A stretch of 64,000 nucleotides of DNA, taken from assembly GCA_020055645.1 (NCBI GenBank), contig CM034547.1, positions 22,592,513 to 22,656,512 on the forward strand, read 5' to 3'. The position numbers and the translations under genes were made by a program. Shown here one piece after another: positions 44,887-55,416 of this stretch. Every line of letters starts with the position of its first letter. Position 1 is the stretch's first letter. A model generated the notes under the pieces. It made no database searches, had not been told where the DNA came from, and saw only the letters and a program-made list of their open reading frames with translations. This stretch comes from Tomocerus qinae. Its lineage: Eukaryota; Arthropoda; Collembola; Entomobryomorpha; Tomoceridae.

Positions 44887-45526
44887 AGCTCGATAACTGA
44901 AAGCCTTTTACGAGTAACAAGATATCTCGGAGCAGTTTTTCGTAAACAATAAAATTTGCAAAAAAATTGCATAATTTAAGTACAGGGTAGGAAAAAATAT
45001 TATTTTACCCACATTTATATTTGAATTGTTTTGCCATTCCCTTGGAGAAATATAAAAAACATTATACCCATTGCCATTTCCATTGCTTCGTTCAGTCAAC
45101 CATATTCAAGTTCAAGCCACCCGACGGGACGAGCTAATAGAATCGCAGTCTGTCAGTCCTTTCGCTTTAAACGCATTGAATTTGAATGAACTGAGAAATA
45201 CTAATGGGAGTATGCCTAATAAAAATTTTGCGGTTCTTCGCAATTTTTAGACCGTTTTAGACTCATTTTCGTCAAAAATGCTAAGATTTTCGCATAAATT
45301 TAAGATATCTATATGAAATCTTGGCCTCCCCCCGAAACCCAGTTTTGTATACGTTCAGGCTCAGAAGCTCATATGCCAAAACCTTTAATACAGACAAAAC
45401 TTGATGTATATCCAAAAAAAATTACATAAATATTTGTTCATATCGATTGGCTTTTCATTTTACTGATTGACTGGATACAATTCAGACTTCAGACAATACC
45501 TCACTGAAGGGCTAATATAAGCAATT

Positions 45527-45811
45527 CGATCCATCGAAAAACAGAGGAGTAGGTTTTTTGTCAGGCGTCCCGACAGCCAAACTAAAATGAAACCGATGAT
45601 TAGAATTTTCGGCTTTTACGTATTTGTCTTACCTGATAAATATTATACGGGTCTTACAGGTGACATACTTGGTTGCCCGGATGCCAACTGAGTTCCATTG
45701 AAAATTTACCGGGTAAGAGAAATACCTAAAAACCAAAAACTCTAATCGGATTTTAGTTTGGCTGTCGGAACGCCTGAAAAAATAACCTACCCCCTCTGTT
45801 TTTCGATCCAG
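45527..45811. mobile_element. Foldback MITE
   Basis: CGAAAAACAGAGGAGTAGGT near 45534 and ACCTACCCCCTCTGTTTTTCG near 45786 form the ends; CAGCCAAACTAAAAT and ATTTTAGTTTGGCTG continue the arms to about 65 bp. The interior is about 150 bp and non-coding. Confidence 0.85.
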
Positions 45812-46119
45812 GAAAGATATAAATGCAATGATACAATATTAGTACTTTGTGTTGACCTAATAGTGCAAATAAATAAAAATCGCCCTAAGGTCAAATAATT
45901 TTGAAATAAACGCAGCCAAACGTCTTTAGAAAATAATGGCAATTTTGAATTTATAGCCTTCAAAAATCATTTTCTCAGACTGCATTCGTATTTCACCTCT
46001 GTCTACATCGAAAAACCCCATTGAAATACTGAAAACTAACAAATCCTAACAAGGCAAACACCTATGCAGAACTGGGTTTCGGGGGGCTAACATTTCATAT
46101 AAATCACGGAAAAACGGAG

Positions 46120-46535
46120 GATGAAAGGGCCTTTTTTTCTAGACCCGAAATTCAAAGTAAAATGTAGCCGAATGTTGGAAGACATAATATTATACAGTTT
46201 ACAGTTATCAAGGAGTAGGACTCCGGTAACATGCGGGTAACCATATTATGTGTAAGACCATTTATATATGGTCCAATTTGCTTACAGAATTTAGTCGCTG
46301 TACTCATGCATGGCTAGGGCGACTAAATTCTGAAGGCTTAGCCGACCCCATTTAAAAATGGATTTACACATATACGTCACCTGTTTAATACATAACGGGC
46401 AATAGACATGAAAAACCGAATTAAAAAATTGTAAAATTACTACCGGAGACATACTCCTTGATAACTGTACGTCATGTCCCCCAACCTTCGGCTACATTTT
46501 ACTTTGACTTTCGGGTCTAGAAAAAAAGACCTTTC
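46120..46535. mobile_element. Foldback element with nested poly-G MITE-like flanks
   Basis: GGTCTAGAAAAAAAGACC-type ends and AAAGTAAAATGTAGCCGAA / TTCGGCTACATTTTACTTT arms, plus GTCGCTGTACTC..CGACTAAATTCTGAAGGC inner mirror. On either side (46073-46120 and 46540-46725) are halves of a hAT-type MITE related to 28101-28351, suggesting this foldback inserted into one. Confidence 0.65.
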
Positions 46536-46944
46536 AACCTCTTTTTTCCGTGGTATATATATATCTTAAATATATATTCGCCCGTAACGAGAAAATGGGG
46601 TAAAAATTGCAAAGAATCGCGCAGAGCGAGAAATTGCTATTTTGAGAAGAAAAACCTTTTATCTTGGATTTCGGGGGCGGGCGGCGCGAGCCCGTAAAGC
46701 CCATCCCTCAATACATCTATGTCCTAAGGTAAATTTGTCTTCATTAGGGCAGTCAAAGTAGAAATAATATTAAAGTTCTTCGTCACTCTAATTTGTGCGA
46801 GCTTTCTGATATGGCTTGTGGTGGTAAACTACGGATTGACATATTCCAATAAAAATAAATACTATCTGCTCGTTTAATATCGGGACTGATTATGAATTTC
46901 GCGCAAATTTTTGAGTGTTACTGTTACCAGTTGCTTGCGTTACT

Positions 46945-47655
46945 GACAGAATTTATATGATATAGGAAAGTAAAAAACCCGAGGTGTTCAAAAAACATTG
47001 CTAAGTACTTTTTTATGTCCACATTAGGAATGTAAACTAACATCATTGGTCAAAAAAATTAATTTTTCTGTACTTCAGGGGCTATGTTAAAAAACGCCTC
47101 CAAATCGGAATATGAAATGGCTCCGAAACTACTGCACCGATTTGGATGAAACTTGGACCAGATATTGACCATTACCATATCTCGGGGTGTTTTTTGAATT
47201 TGTGAAAAATTCGCATTTCTTCCCTTTCAAAATTACGAAATAAATTTTGAAATAGGCGGTTTTTCATACAAGAAATTTTTTTATCAAAATTCTAATGGAT
47301 TAAAATTAAAGCCCTTTATAAATTATGGTTAATGGGCAGAAACATATTTTCGAAATTGTTGACCTCTACGAGATGTGAGAGGTCAAATTTCATTTTTCGT
47401 CGAAAAATGGCCTTGTAAGTTGTCGTTCGCAAGCTAAAGGTACATATGGTAAAGGCCAAATAATTACATATTTTGGCAACCGAGGACTTCATAATGAGGT
47501 CAACGGTCGTTTTCGTCAAAAATAGAATCTCTGATGCACAAGCTATGCCGCCATGTAGTGCATCTGGCATTTGGGTACATACTAGCCATAACCCATTTTT
47601 AACACAGGCTTGTGCCTGCTCCAGTGCGTAGCTAATACATTGTAAAGTGTCTTTT
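46945..47655 (+). repeat. Left arm of perfect 711-bp inverted repeat
   Basis: Reads GACAGAATTTATATGATATA at its outer end and ends TGTCTTTT. Equal in length to 48765-49475, with no difference in the stretches I compared; both arms translate to the same 84-residue frame. Spacer is 1109 bp. Confidence 0.93.
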
Positions 47656-48764
47656 GCTTTCCTGCCAATTTACTCACTTGTCTATATCTTCAGGAAAGCA
47701 AAAGACTTCTCACAAATCTTTTTTTACAAAATTCATTCTCACAAAATGCAACCATGACTGTTTCACTCCTCTGGATTTCCATGGAGCCGGAGCTGTGGAG
47801 AATCTGGAGTGCAAAAGTAGTGCCAAGGGGACTTTTTAAGCTTGTACATTTTTAAATTGGCCCCGAACAGTACACAGCACAAAATGCAAATAGAGCAAAG
47901 CTCCGGACGACTTACAGTTACAGTCTTTTCAGCAAAATTCTACGAAAACATCCGATATGAAATTATTAACAAACTCTGACTGACTACGCGGAAGCCCTGT
48001 CAATTTTTGCTACTTCTCAGCTTTGCAAACAGACGCTGCTACAGCAGACATTACCCTGTGAAGACCAAGAGTACCAATTAAGTTGGTATTAAGTCCCCAG
48101 GTGCTGAAAAATGCTTATTTATTTTATTGTAGTTTCAACGACCCTAATAGCTCGAATGTTAATGATAACAAATGGACTTAAATTATTTGCAAGTATGACG
48201 AGTAGCCTCGAGCAACCAAGTGTATAATGTGCATGGGCCCTAATGATGAGAAGGACAGCATTATGCGTATAGTTGGTCGCGAAGTCTGCCTGTATCCGCA
48301 AGATAATTAATCCCCTTTTCGTGTAATCAACGTCGTCGTGATATCTAAAATGGACTTGTTCCTTCGATGAAAATTTTGAGTCTGGGAATGGCCAACAACT
48401 GCGGCACAAGTTTCGATAACTCTATTTCTGCGTCGATGAAAATTCTGCCAATCAAAGCTACACCGAAGGCATCCGAATGTGAATGTTTGGCACTAGGGAA
48501 ATGGATGGGGGACGTAAAAAACCAGTAGTGAAAAAGTACCTAGTAGCCGGCGGGTACACTGCCCGACAAAGCTAACAGGCAGAAGCCTTGATTTTGGACA
48601 GGTCTTCTGCTTTTGATGCTGGCTTCACTCTTGTTCACATCGCACTAAGGTCTCACATCTTGACATCAACCAATTGTTGTTTAATGTAAGACTGTAACTT
48701 TATGACTTTTTTCTCCCTTTCTGTCTTAGCCAATTTACACACTTGCCTATATCTTCAGAAATCC

Positions 48765-49475
48765 AAAAGACACTTTACAATGTATTAGCTACGCACTGGA
48801 GCAGGCACAAGCCTGTGTTAAAAATGGGTTATGGCTAGTATGTACCCAAATGCCAGATGCACTACATGGCGGCATAGCTTGTGCATCAGAGATTCTATTT
48901 TTGACGAAAACGACCGTTGACCTCATTATGAAGTCCTCGGTTGCCAAAATATGTAATTATTTGGCCTTTACCATATGTACCTTTAGCTTGCGAACGACAA
49001 CTTACAAGGCCATTTTTCGACGAAAAATGAAATTTGACCTCTCACATCTCGTAGAGGTCAACAATTTCGAAAATATGTTTCTGCCCATTAACCATAATTT
49101 ATAAAGGGCTTTAATTTTAATCCATTAGAATTTTGATAAAAAAATTTCTTGTATGAAAAACCGCCTATTTCAAAATTTATTTCGTAATTTTGAAAGGGAA
49201 GAAATGCGAATTTTTCACAAATTCAAAAAACACCCCGAGATATGGTAATGGTCAATATCTGGTCCAAGTTTCATCCAAATCGGTGCAGTAGTTTCGGAGC
49301 CATTTCATATTCCGATTTGGAGGCGTTTTTTAACATAGCCCCTGAAGTACAGAAAAATTAATTTTTTTGACCAATGATGTTAGTTTACATTCCTAATGTG
49401 GACATAAAAAAGTACTTAGCAATGTTTTTTGAACACCTCGGGTTTTTTACTTTCCTATATCATATAAATTCTGTC
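48765..49475 (-). repeat. Right arm of perfect 711-bp inverted repeat
   Basis: Reverse complement of 46945-47655. Next to each inner end lies the same sequence in direct orientation (GCCAATTTAC.CACTTG.CTATATCTTCAG at about 47668 and 48729), so the spacer edges are direct repeats while the arms are inverted. Confidence 0.93.
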
Positions 49476-49825
49476 ACTATACTTCGCTACACAATAGTAT
49501 ATTATAACATTAGGCGGAGTTATTATGACGTCAGAGTATTTATAATTTCCGTTTATACAGTAAGTAAAATTCTGGTGTTAATAGGGGAGTGGTGCACATT
49601 ATTTTCTCCCCCCGTATGTATTTTTCATAATTTTCAAATTTGTTTTCATAGTTACTAAACTTAGTTACGAGATATCTTGTTGTTCCTAACAGGCTTTCAA
49701 CTTTCGAACGGAATGAGATAATCCGTTCAAACTTTTTTACACATTTTAGGGGTCAAAAGACAGATCAAGTTCGTAAATGGGCAAAATCGGCCACACCCCC
49801 TGACCAGGGGTGGGGTTCGAAAATT

Positions 49826-50929
49826 AAAAACCTACAGCAAGCCGTAACAGAAGCTCGCCTGAGTGAAGGTTACCGTGTACACATTTTGTTGAACGAAAAG
49901 TACTTGAACGTAACACAACCGAGCGTACGGATTTTGACAAAACTTTCAGAATTGAGTCTTTATATATATATCTACGACATATTAAAAATTTAGAAATTGA
50001 TATTGTAAGGAAATATGAAAACCGAAAATCAAAATTGATTAATGTTTACTATGAAAATCAACCGGAAATAAATATTTAATTATTGACTATGAAAATCAAC
50101 AGAAAATCAAAATTGATTAATGTTTACTATCAAAATCAACCGGAAATCAAATTTAATTATTGACTATGAAAATCAACAGAAAATCAAAATTGATTAATGT
50201 TGACCATGAAAATCAACAGAAAATCAAAATTGATTAATGTTGACCATGAAAATCAACAGAAAATCAAAATTGATTAATGTTGACTATGAAAATCAACAGA
50301 AAATCAAAATTGATTAATGTTGACTATGAAAATCAACAGAAAATCAAAACTGATTAATGTTGATTAATGTAGACTATGAAAATCAACAGATATTCAATCT
50401 TGATTGATTATGAGTATCAAAATCAACAGAAGATTAAAATCGGTAATAATGATTATTTAAATTTAAAGGAAATCAAAAAATGGAAATTTGACTATAAAAT
50501 TGAATAAAAATCCAAAATAGATTTTTTCCATCGTCTAATAGTTATTTTTTGGTTTAATTTGTTTTATTATAAAATCTCAAATTTGGTAGAAGCAGATTGA
50601 AATATTTTATACTATCCCGCTAACAATTTATAGGAAACGCCATTGAACTTTTTAATGTCCATTTAATGCCAAATTTTCATTTTGACTATCAAAATGAAGA
50701 TAAAGTGAGCGCGCGGTATCTCGGCAACCAATGGACCGATTTACCCCCAATTCAATAGGGATCGTCAGTAGTCCATAGGCATTGTTTTTGACAAGTTTGG
50801 TCAATATCCGTCATTGCTTTCGAAAGTTATCGTGGGGACGGACGGACGGACGGACGGACGGACGGACGGACGTACGGACGTACGGACGGACTGTGCGGTT
50901 CTATAAGCTCGCTTCCTCAGGCGAGCTAA
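49826..50929 (+). mobile_element. Helentron-like element A (minisatellite plus ACGG tract)
   Basis: Begins near CAAGCCGTAACAGAAGCTCG, then about eleven copies of a roughly 40-bp unit (ATCAACAGAAAATCAAAATT, GATTAATGTTGACTATGAAA) at 50000-50450. A conserved module of about 330 bp follows, then (ACGG)n at 50837-50888 and a 3' end with hairpin AAGCTCGC..GCGAGCT running into CTAA. Tandem core, ACGG tract and terminal hairpin fit non-autonomous Helentrons (HINE, DINE-1, pearl). The assignment is by architecture, not by a helicase gene. Confidence 0.7.
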
Positions 50930-52107
50930 AACCTACGGCAAGCCGTAACAGAAGCTCGCCTGATCAAAGGGGACCGTGTACACATTTTTTGTTAGAACAA
51001 TAATAGAAATACATTTATTTTGATTAGTATTGATTAATAGATTAATATTGACTATCAAAATCAACAGAAAATCAAAATAGATTAATATTGACTATTAAAA
51101 TCAGCATAAAATCAAAATAGATTAATATTGACTATTAAAATCAACAGAAGTTCAAAATAGATTAATATTGACTATCAAAATCAACAGAAACCCAAAATTG
51201 ATTAATGCTGACTATCAAAATCAACAGAAACCCAAAGTTGATTAATGCTGACTATCAAAATCAACAGAAACCCAAAATTGATTAATGCTGACTATCAAAA
51301 TCAACATAAAATCAAAATAGGTTAATATTGACTATTAAAATCAACATAAAATCAAAATAGATGAATGTTGACCATAAAAATCAACATAAAATCAAAATAG
51401 ATTAATAATGACTATTAAAATCAACATAAAATCAAAATAGATTAATATTAGATTAATATTGACTATTAAAATCAACAGAAAATCAAAATAGATTAATATT
51501 GACTGTGAAAATCAACAGAAAATCAAAATAGATTGATATTGACTATTAAGATAAACAAAAAATCAAAATTGACTAATACTGAGTATCAAAATAAACAAAA
51601 AATCAAAGTTGATTAATATTGAGTATCAAAATCAAAAGAAAATCACAATCGGTTAATATTGACTATCATAATGAAAAGCAATTAGAAAAATGTAAATTTG
51701 ACTATCAATTTGAATATAAACGCAAAAATAGATTTATTTCCGTCCTATAATAGGTATTTTCCGGTTTTATTTACTTTATTATTAAATCTTAAATTAGGTC
51801 GAAGCGGCATTTAATATTTTGTACTATCCCGCGAACAATTCATAGGAAGCACAATTGAACTTTTAATGTCCATTTAATGCCACATTTTCATTTTGACTAT
51901 CAAAATGAAGACAAAGTGAGCGCGCGGCATCTCAGCAACCTATGGACCAATGTGGTTCATTTTCAATAGGCTTTGTCACAGGTCTATAGGCAATGTTTTT
52001 GCCAAGTTTAGTTGAAATCCATCAATGTCTTCAAAAGTTATCGTGTAAACGGACGGACGGACGGACGGACTGTGCGATTCTATAAGCTGCCTTATCAGGC
52101 GAGCTAA
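50930..52107 (+). mobile_element. Helentron-like element B
   Basis: Head to tail with A. Starts ACGGCAAGCCGTAACAGAAG, carries about fifteen 40-bp units (GATTAATATTGACTATTAAA type) at 51020-51690, the conserved module, (ACGG)n at 52052-52072 and the end TATCAGGCGAGCTAA. Confidence 0.7.
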
Positions 52108-53118
52108 AATTCAGACATTGATATTATAGGGAAACGAAGCTATATTATTTGAAAATTCAACAAAAAATTAAAATTGATTAATGTTGACTATGAAAATCGA
52201 CAGAAAATCAAAATTGATTAATGTTGACTATGAAAATTAACAGAAAATCAAAATTGATTAAAGTTGACTATGAAAATCAACAGAAAATCAAAGTTCATTA
52301 ATGTTGACTATAAAAATCAACAGAAAATCAAAATTGATTAATTTTGAATATGAAAATTAACAGAAAATCAAAATTGATTAATTTTGAATATGAAAATTAA
52401 CAGAAAATCAAAATTGATTAATTTTAAATATGAAAATCAACAGAAAATCAAAATTGATTAATTTTAAATATGAAAATCAACAGAAAATCAAAATTGATTA
52501 ATATTGACTATCAAAATCAATACAAATCAAAATATATTAATAACGACTATCAAGATCAATGCATAAGAAAATATATTAATATTGACTATCAAAGTCAATA
52601 CATAATGAAAATATATTAATATTGACTATCAAAGTCAATACATAATGAAAATATATTAATATTGACTATCAAAGTCAATACATAATAATTTATTAATATT
52701 GACTGTTAAAATCAAGACAAACTTGAAACAGATTCGTTATTTTGCTTTTAAAGGTAATTTTCCGGTTTTGTTATTTTACTATTTAATTTCAGTTTTAGTA
52801 GAAGCGGCATGATATAGTTTATACTATCCCGCTAACAATCTATAGGAAACGGTATTACAATTTTCAATGCCCATTTTTCACTTTAACTATCAAAATGAAG
52901 ACAAAGTGAGCGCGCGGTATCTCAGCAACCTATGGACCGATTTACCCCAAAATCAATAGGGATCGTCAGTGGTCCATAGGCATTGTTTTTGCCAAGTTTG
53001 GTCTATATCCGTCATTGCTTTCGAAAGTTATCGTGGGTACGGACGGACGGACCGACGGACGGACGGACGGACGGACAGACTGTGCGGTTCTATAAGCTCG
53101 CTTACTCAGGCGAGCTAA
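52108..53118 (+). mobile_element. Helentron-like element C
   Basis: Third unit, without the GTAACAGAAGCTCGCC start but with 40-bp units at 52145-52715 (the last ones diverged to about 37 bp), the conserved module, (ACGG)n at 53038-53080 and the same hairpin end at 53118. The missing start suggests 5' truncation or rolling-circle read-through. Confidence 0.68.
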
Positions 53119-53122
53119 AAGT

Positions 53123-53970
53123 GACGTAACTTCCGTTCTGTGCGTCGTAAAAAGTCGTGTAATACCTCGTTCGATATCAGAATCATTTAAGGAACACTAT
53201 TAAGTAGGTTACAATCATCCCCTAACAGGGGAAGGGGGTAAAATCATAAAAATTGACGTAACTTCCGTTATACTCGTCCTAAAAAATCGTTTAATACCTC
53301 GTTCGATATCAGAATGATTTAAGGAACACTATTAAGTAAGTTACACTCATCCCCTCACAGGGGAAGGGGGTAAAAATGTAAAAAATAACGTAAATTTCGT
53401 TATATTCATACTAAAAAATCGTGTAATACCTCGTTCGATATCAGAATGATTTAAGGAACACTATTAAATAGGTTACAATCATCCCCTAACAGGGGAAGGG
53501 GGTAAAATCATAAAAATTGACGTAACTTCCGTTATACTCGTCCTAAAAAATCGTTTAATACCTCGTTCGATATCAGAATGATTTAAGGAACACTATTAAG
53601 TAAGTTACACTCATCCCCTAACAGGGGAAGGGGGTAAAAACATAAAAAATAACGTAACTTTCGTTATATTCATACTAAAAAATTGTGTACTCTAGGAATT
53701 TTTATTACGCGAACTTGGGATTTTGAGAGGTTAGTTGAAATGGTTTGCAAAAATAATAAAATAAATAATAAAATCGCAATACTGCCCCGTTTCATTTTTA
53801 TTAAAATTATCGGGTCGTCAAGGATTTAAGACATGAATTGCTAAATTCTGCAAAATGACATTTCAAAATTTAATACATGGATAAGGCCTGTTTCAAGTTC
53901 GCGTAATAAAAATTCCTAGAGTAATACCTCGTTCGATATCAGAATGATTTAAGGAACATTATTAAACTAA
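53123..53970 (+). repeat. 132-bp tandem array, about 4.6 units
   Basis: Units start at 53123, 53255, 53387, 53519 and 53651, an exact 132-bp period. Landmarks per unit: CGTAACTTCCGTTATACTCG, ACCTCGTTCGATATCAGAAT and CATCCCCTAACAGGGGAAGG. Units alternate in detail (1/3, 2/4 and 3/5 share variants), suggesting spread as 264-bp pairs. The last unit is split by the MITE at 53690. Confidence 0.93.
53690..53921. mobile_element. Mariner-type MITE inside the 132-bp array
   Basis: 232 bp with perfect 28-bp terminal repeats beginning CTCTAGGAATTTTTATTACG and a TA duplication on each side. Removing it restores the unit sequence GTGTAATACCTCG, which proves insertion. No transposase. Confidence 0.92.
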
Positions 53971-54039
53971 AAATAGACACTGTTTAACTCTATTGCCGCT
54001 ACTTTATTACATCCATTTGTACATGGTTTATTTTTAATG

Positions 54040-54233
54040 GACCAGTTGGCTATTCACTCAGCGCCCCATCAGCGAAACACCACGACATTAAAAAGATAGA
54101 CCTGTAGCCGACTTTCGGCCGACCGCCTAATGGTTTATGGACACTGCGGCGGACCGAAACTCGGCTGTTGTGTTTATCTTTTTATGTCGTGGTGTCTCGC
54201 TGATGGGGCGCTGCGTGAATAGCCAACTGGTTC
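54040..54233. mobile_element. Foldback MITE
   Basis: ACCAGTTGGCTATTCACTCA at 54041 mirrors the end AGCCAACTGGT at 54232; GCGCCCCATCAGCGA..CACCACGACAT is mirrored as ATGTCGTGGTG..GCTGATGGGGCGC. Arms of about 60 bp. GC-rich centre with CCGACTTTCGGCCG. Confidence 0.85.
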
Positions 54234-54474
54234 ATTGGCCAACGATCCAAAAGTGATTTTCTTAAAACATAGCTCCCTTCCACTACTTAAAATTATTGAA
54301 TTAGGCCCGGACTGTAAAGTTAAACGCTTTAACTCACAATCACCCCTCTGAAATATCCATGTCTTGGTCTTGGAACATTCTAAAGCCAAGAATTTTACAG
54401 TTCAAAATTAATTCAATAATTTGCATTCCGTGTGTCCTCGCCTCTGACATTAATTCATCTTTTAGGCATTCGAT

Positions 54475-54985
54475 GTTTAAGCTTTGAAATGAAAGTTGAA
54501 CTTTTGAATTTAGAGTGTGGATAGAAGCCGTAGGAGTGGATTTTGGACACTTTCTGCTCCCTGCTTGATTTTCCCAGTTTCAGTTCACAAACGACAGGTC
54601 AAGACCAAATAAAAGGACAGAAAGCCAGTTTTCGCTTTTTATTTGTTTCGCACCCTATCTTATGCAGTTGCAGTCGTAGTATAGGACTCAAAATTTCGAA
54701 TCTGACTAAGAAACGCATGCTCTTTAACAGGCACGTATCCAGAAATTTGACCAAGGGGGGGGGGGGGGGCACACCAAAATATATCAGTAAAAGTAAGAAA
54801 TTTTTTTTAGATTTTTAACCTGTTTTGACAAAAAAATCGCCTTTTTCTGGAAAATTAGGGGGGGCCCAGGCCCCCCTCTGGATACGTGCTTGCTCTTTAA
54901 GATGCTGGTATTCTTGTTGTAATTACCTGTTCCAAAATTATTCAAGGTGGAAGTCAAAAGTCCTAGTTCATTTCCGACCACCCTG
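54475..54985 (-). repeat. Right long inverted repeat (carries a MITE)
   Basis: Reverse complement of 44459-44790 with an 18-bp extra stretch near 54522 and a 165-bp hAT-type MITE insert plus its 8-bp duplication. The 91-codon frame at 54543-54818 crosses the insert and is not a gene. Confidence 0.85.
54728..54892. mobile_element. hAT-type MITE with empty-site paralogue
   Basis: 165 bp with 16-bp terminal repeats CAGGCACGTATCCAGA / TCTGGATACGTGCTTG (one mismatch) and an exact 8-bp duplication CTCTTTAA (54720-54727, 54893-54900). The left inverted repeat at about 44553 has a single CTCTTTAA (as TTAAAGAG) and no insert, so the pre-insertion site is seen in the same window. Confidence 0.93.
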
Positions 54986-55013
54986 TATATTAAGAATAAG
55001 GTTAAGAGGTAGG

Positions 55014-55018
55014 TATGG
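55014..55018. repeat. Target duplication of the BEL/Pao element (left)
   Basis: TATGG here and at 60955-60959, the 5-bp duplication expected for LTR retroelements of this superfamily. Confidence 0.93.
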
Positions 55019-55323
55019 TGTTGGATTCTGATTAGCTTGATGATGTAATGTGTGTAAAATGTCAGCCTAAATTATGTAGGTGTTAACTAGGTTACTAAAT
55101 GTTTGCTACAAATAACCGTTATTATCCTAAAGTCGTATTGTAAAACGTAAATTAATTCATTCTACTTGATTTGTCCATGAAAGTCGGACGACATTTCGGT
55201 CCTCTCCACTTTCTCCTAAATTGCTAGAAAATAGTTGCTTTTCCAGATAGTTTCAATAAATTTATCTTAAAATATACAGTCCACTGTGCTTGTGCTTCAA
55301 TTCTGCTATCGTGGCATTATTCA
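55019..55323 (+). repeat. 5' LTR
   Basis: 305 bp, TGTTGGATTC..ATTATTCA. Contains AATAAA at 55255-55260, a plausible polyadenylation signal. Confidence 0.95.
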
Positions 55324-55339
55324 TGGTCCTTCGCCCGTC
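55324..55339 (+). promoter_or_regulatory. Candidate primer binding site
   Basis: TGGTCCTTCGCCCGTC begins at the first base after the LTR and starts with TGG, as needed to pair with a tRNA CCA end. The tRNA was not identified. Confidence 0.6.
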
Positions 55340-55416
55340 AAGAAATTTGGATCAGCTACCTGGAAAAATGTGAAAACTACTACTAGTTTGGATCAAGCTA
55401 TTTTCTACTATCAAGT

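Larger units (their letters stand above)
44459..54985. mobile_element. Candidate 10.5-kb TIR-bounded composite element
   Basis: The outer ends CAGGGTGGTCGGAAATGAAC (44459) and its reverse complement (ending 54985) begin inverted arms of about 330 bp. TATA lies just outside each end and could be a 4-bp target duplication, though TATA is its own complement. Inside are a perfect 711-bp inverted repeat, three Helentron-like elements, a 132-bp tandem array and several MITEs. No transposase was found. It could equally be two separate inverted copies of one 330-bp element. Confidence 0.5.

Noticed and set aside
47316-47570. 84-codon frame present twice (also 48850-49104)
   Set aside because: Lies wholly inside the 711-bp inverted repeat, has no family resemblance and no partner exons; its duplication simply follows the arms.
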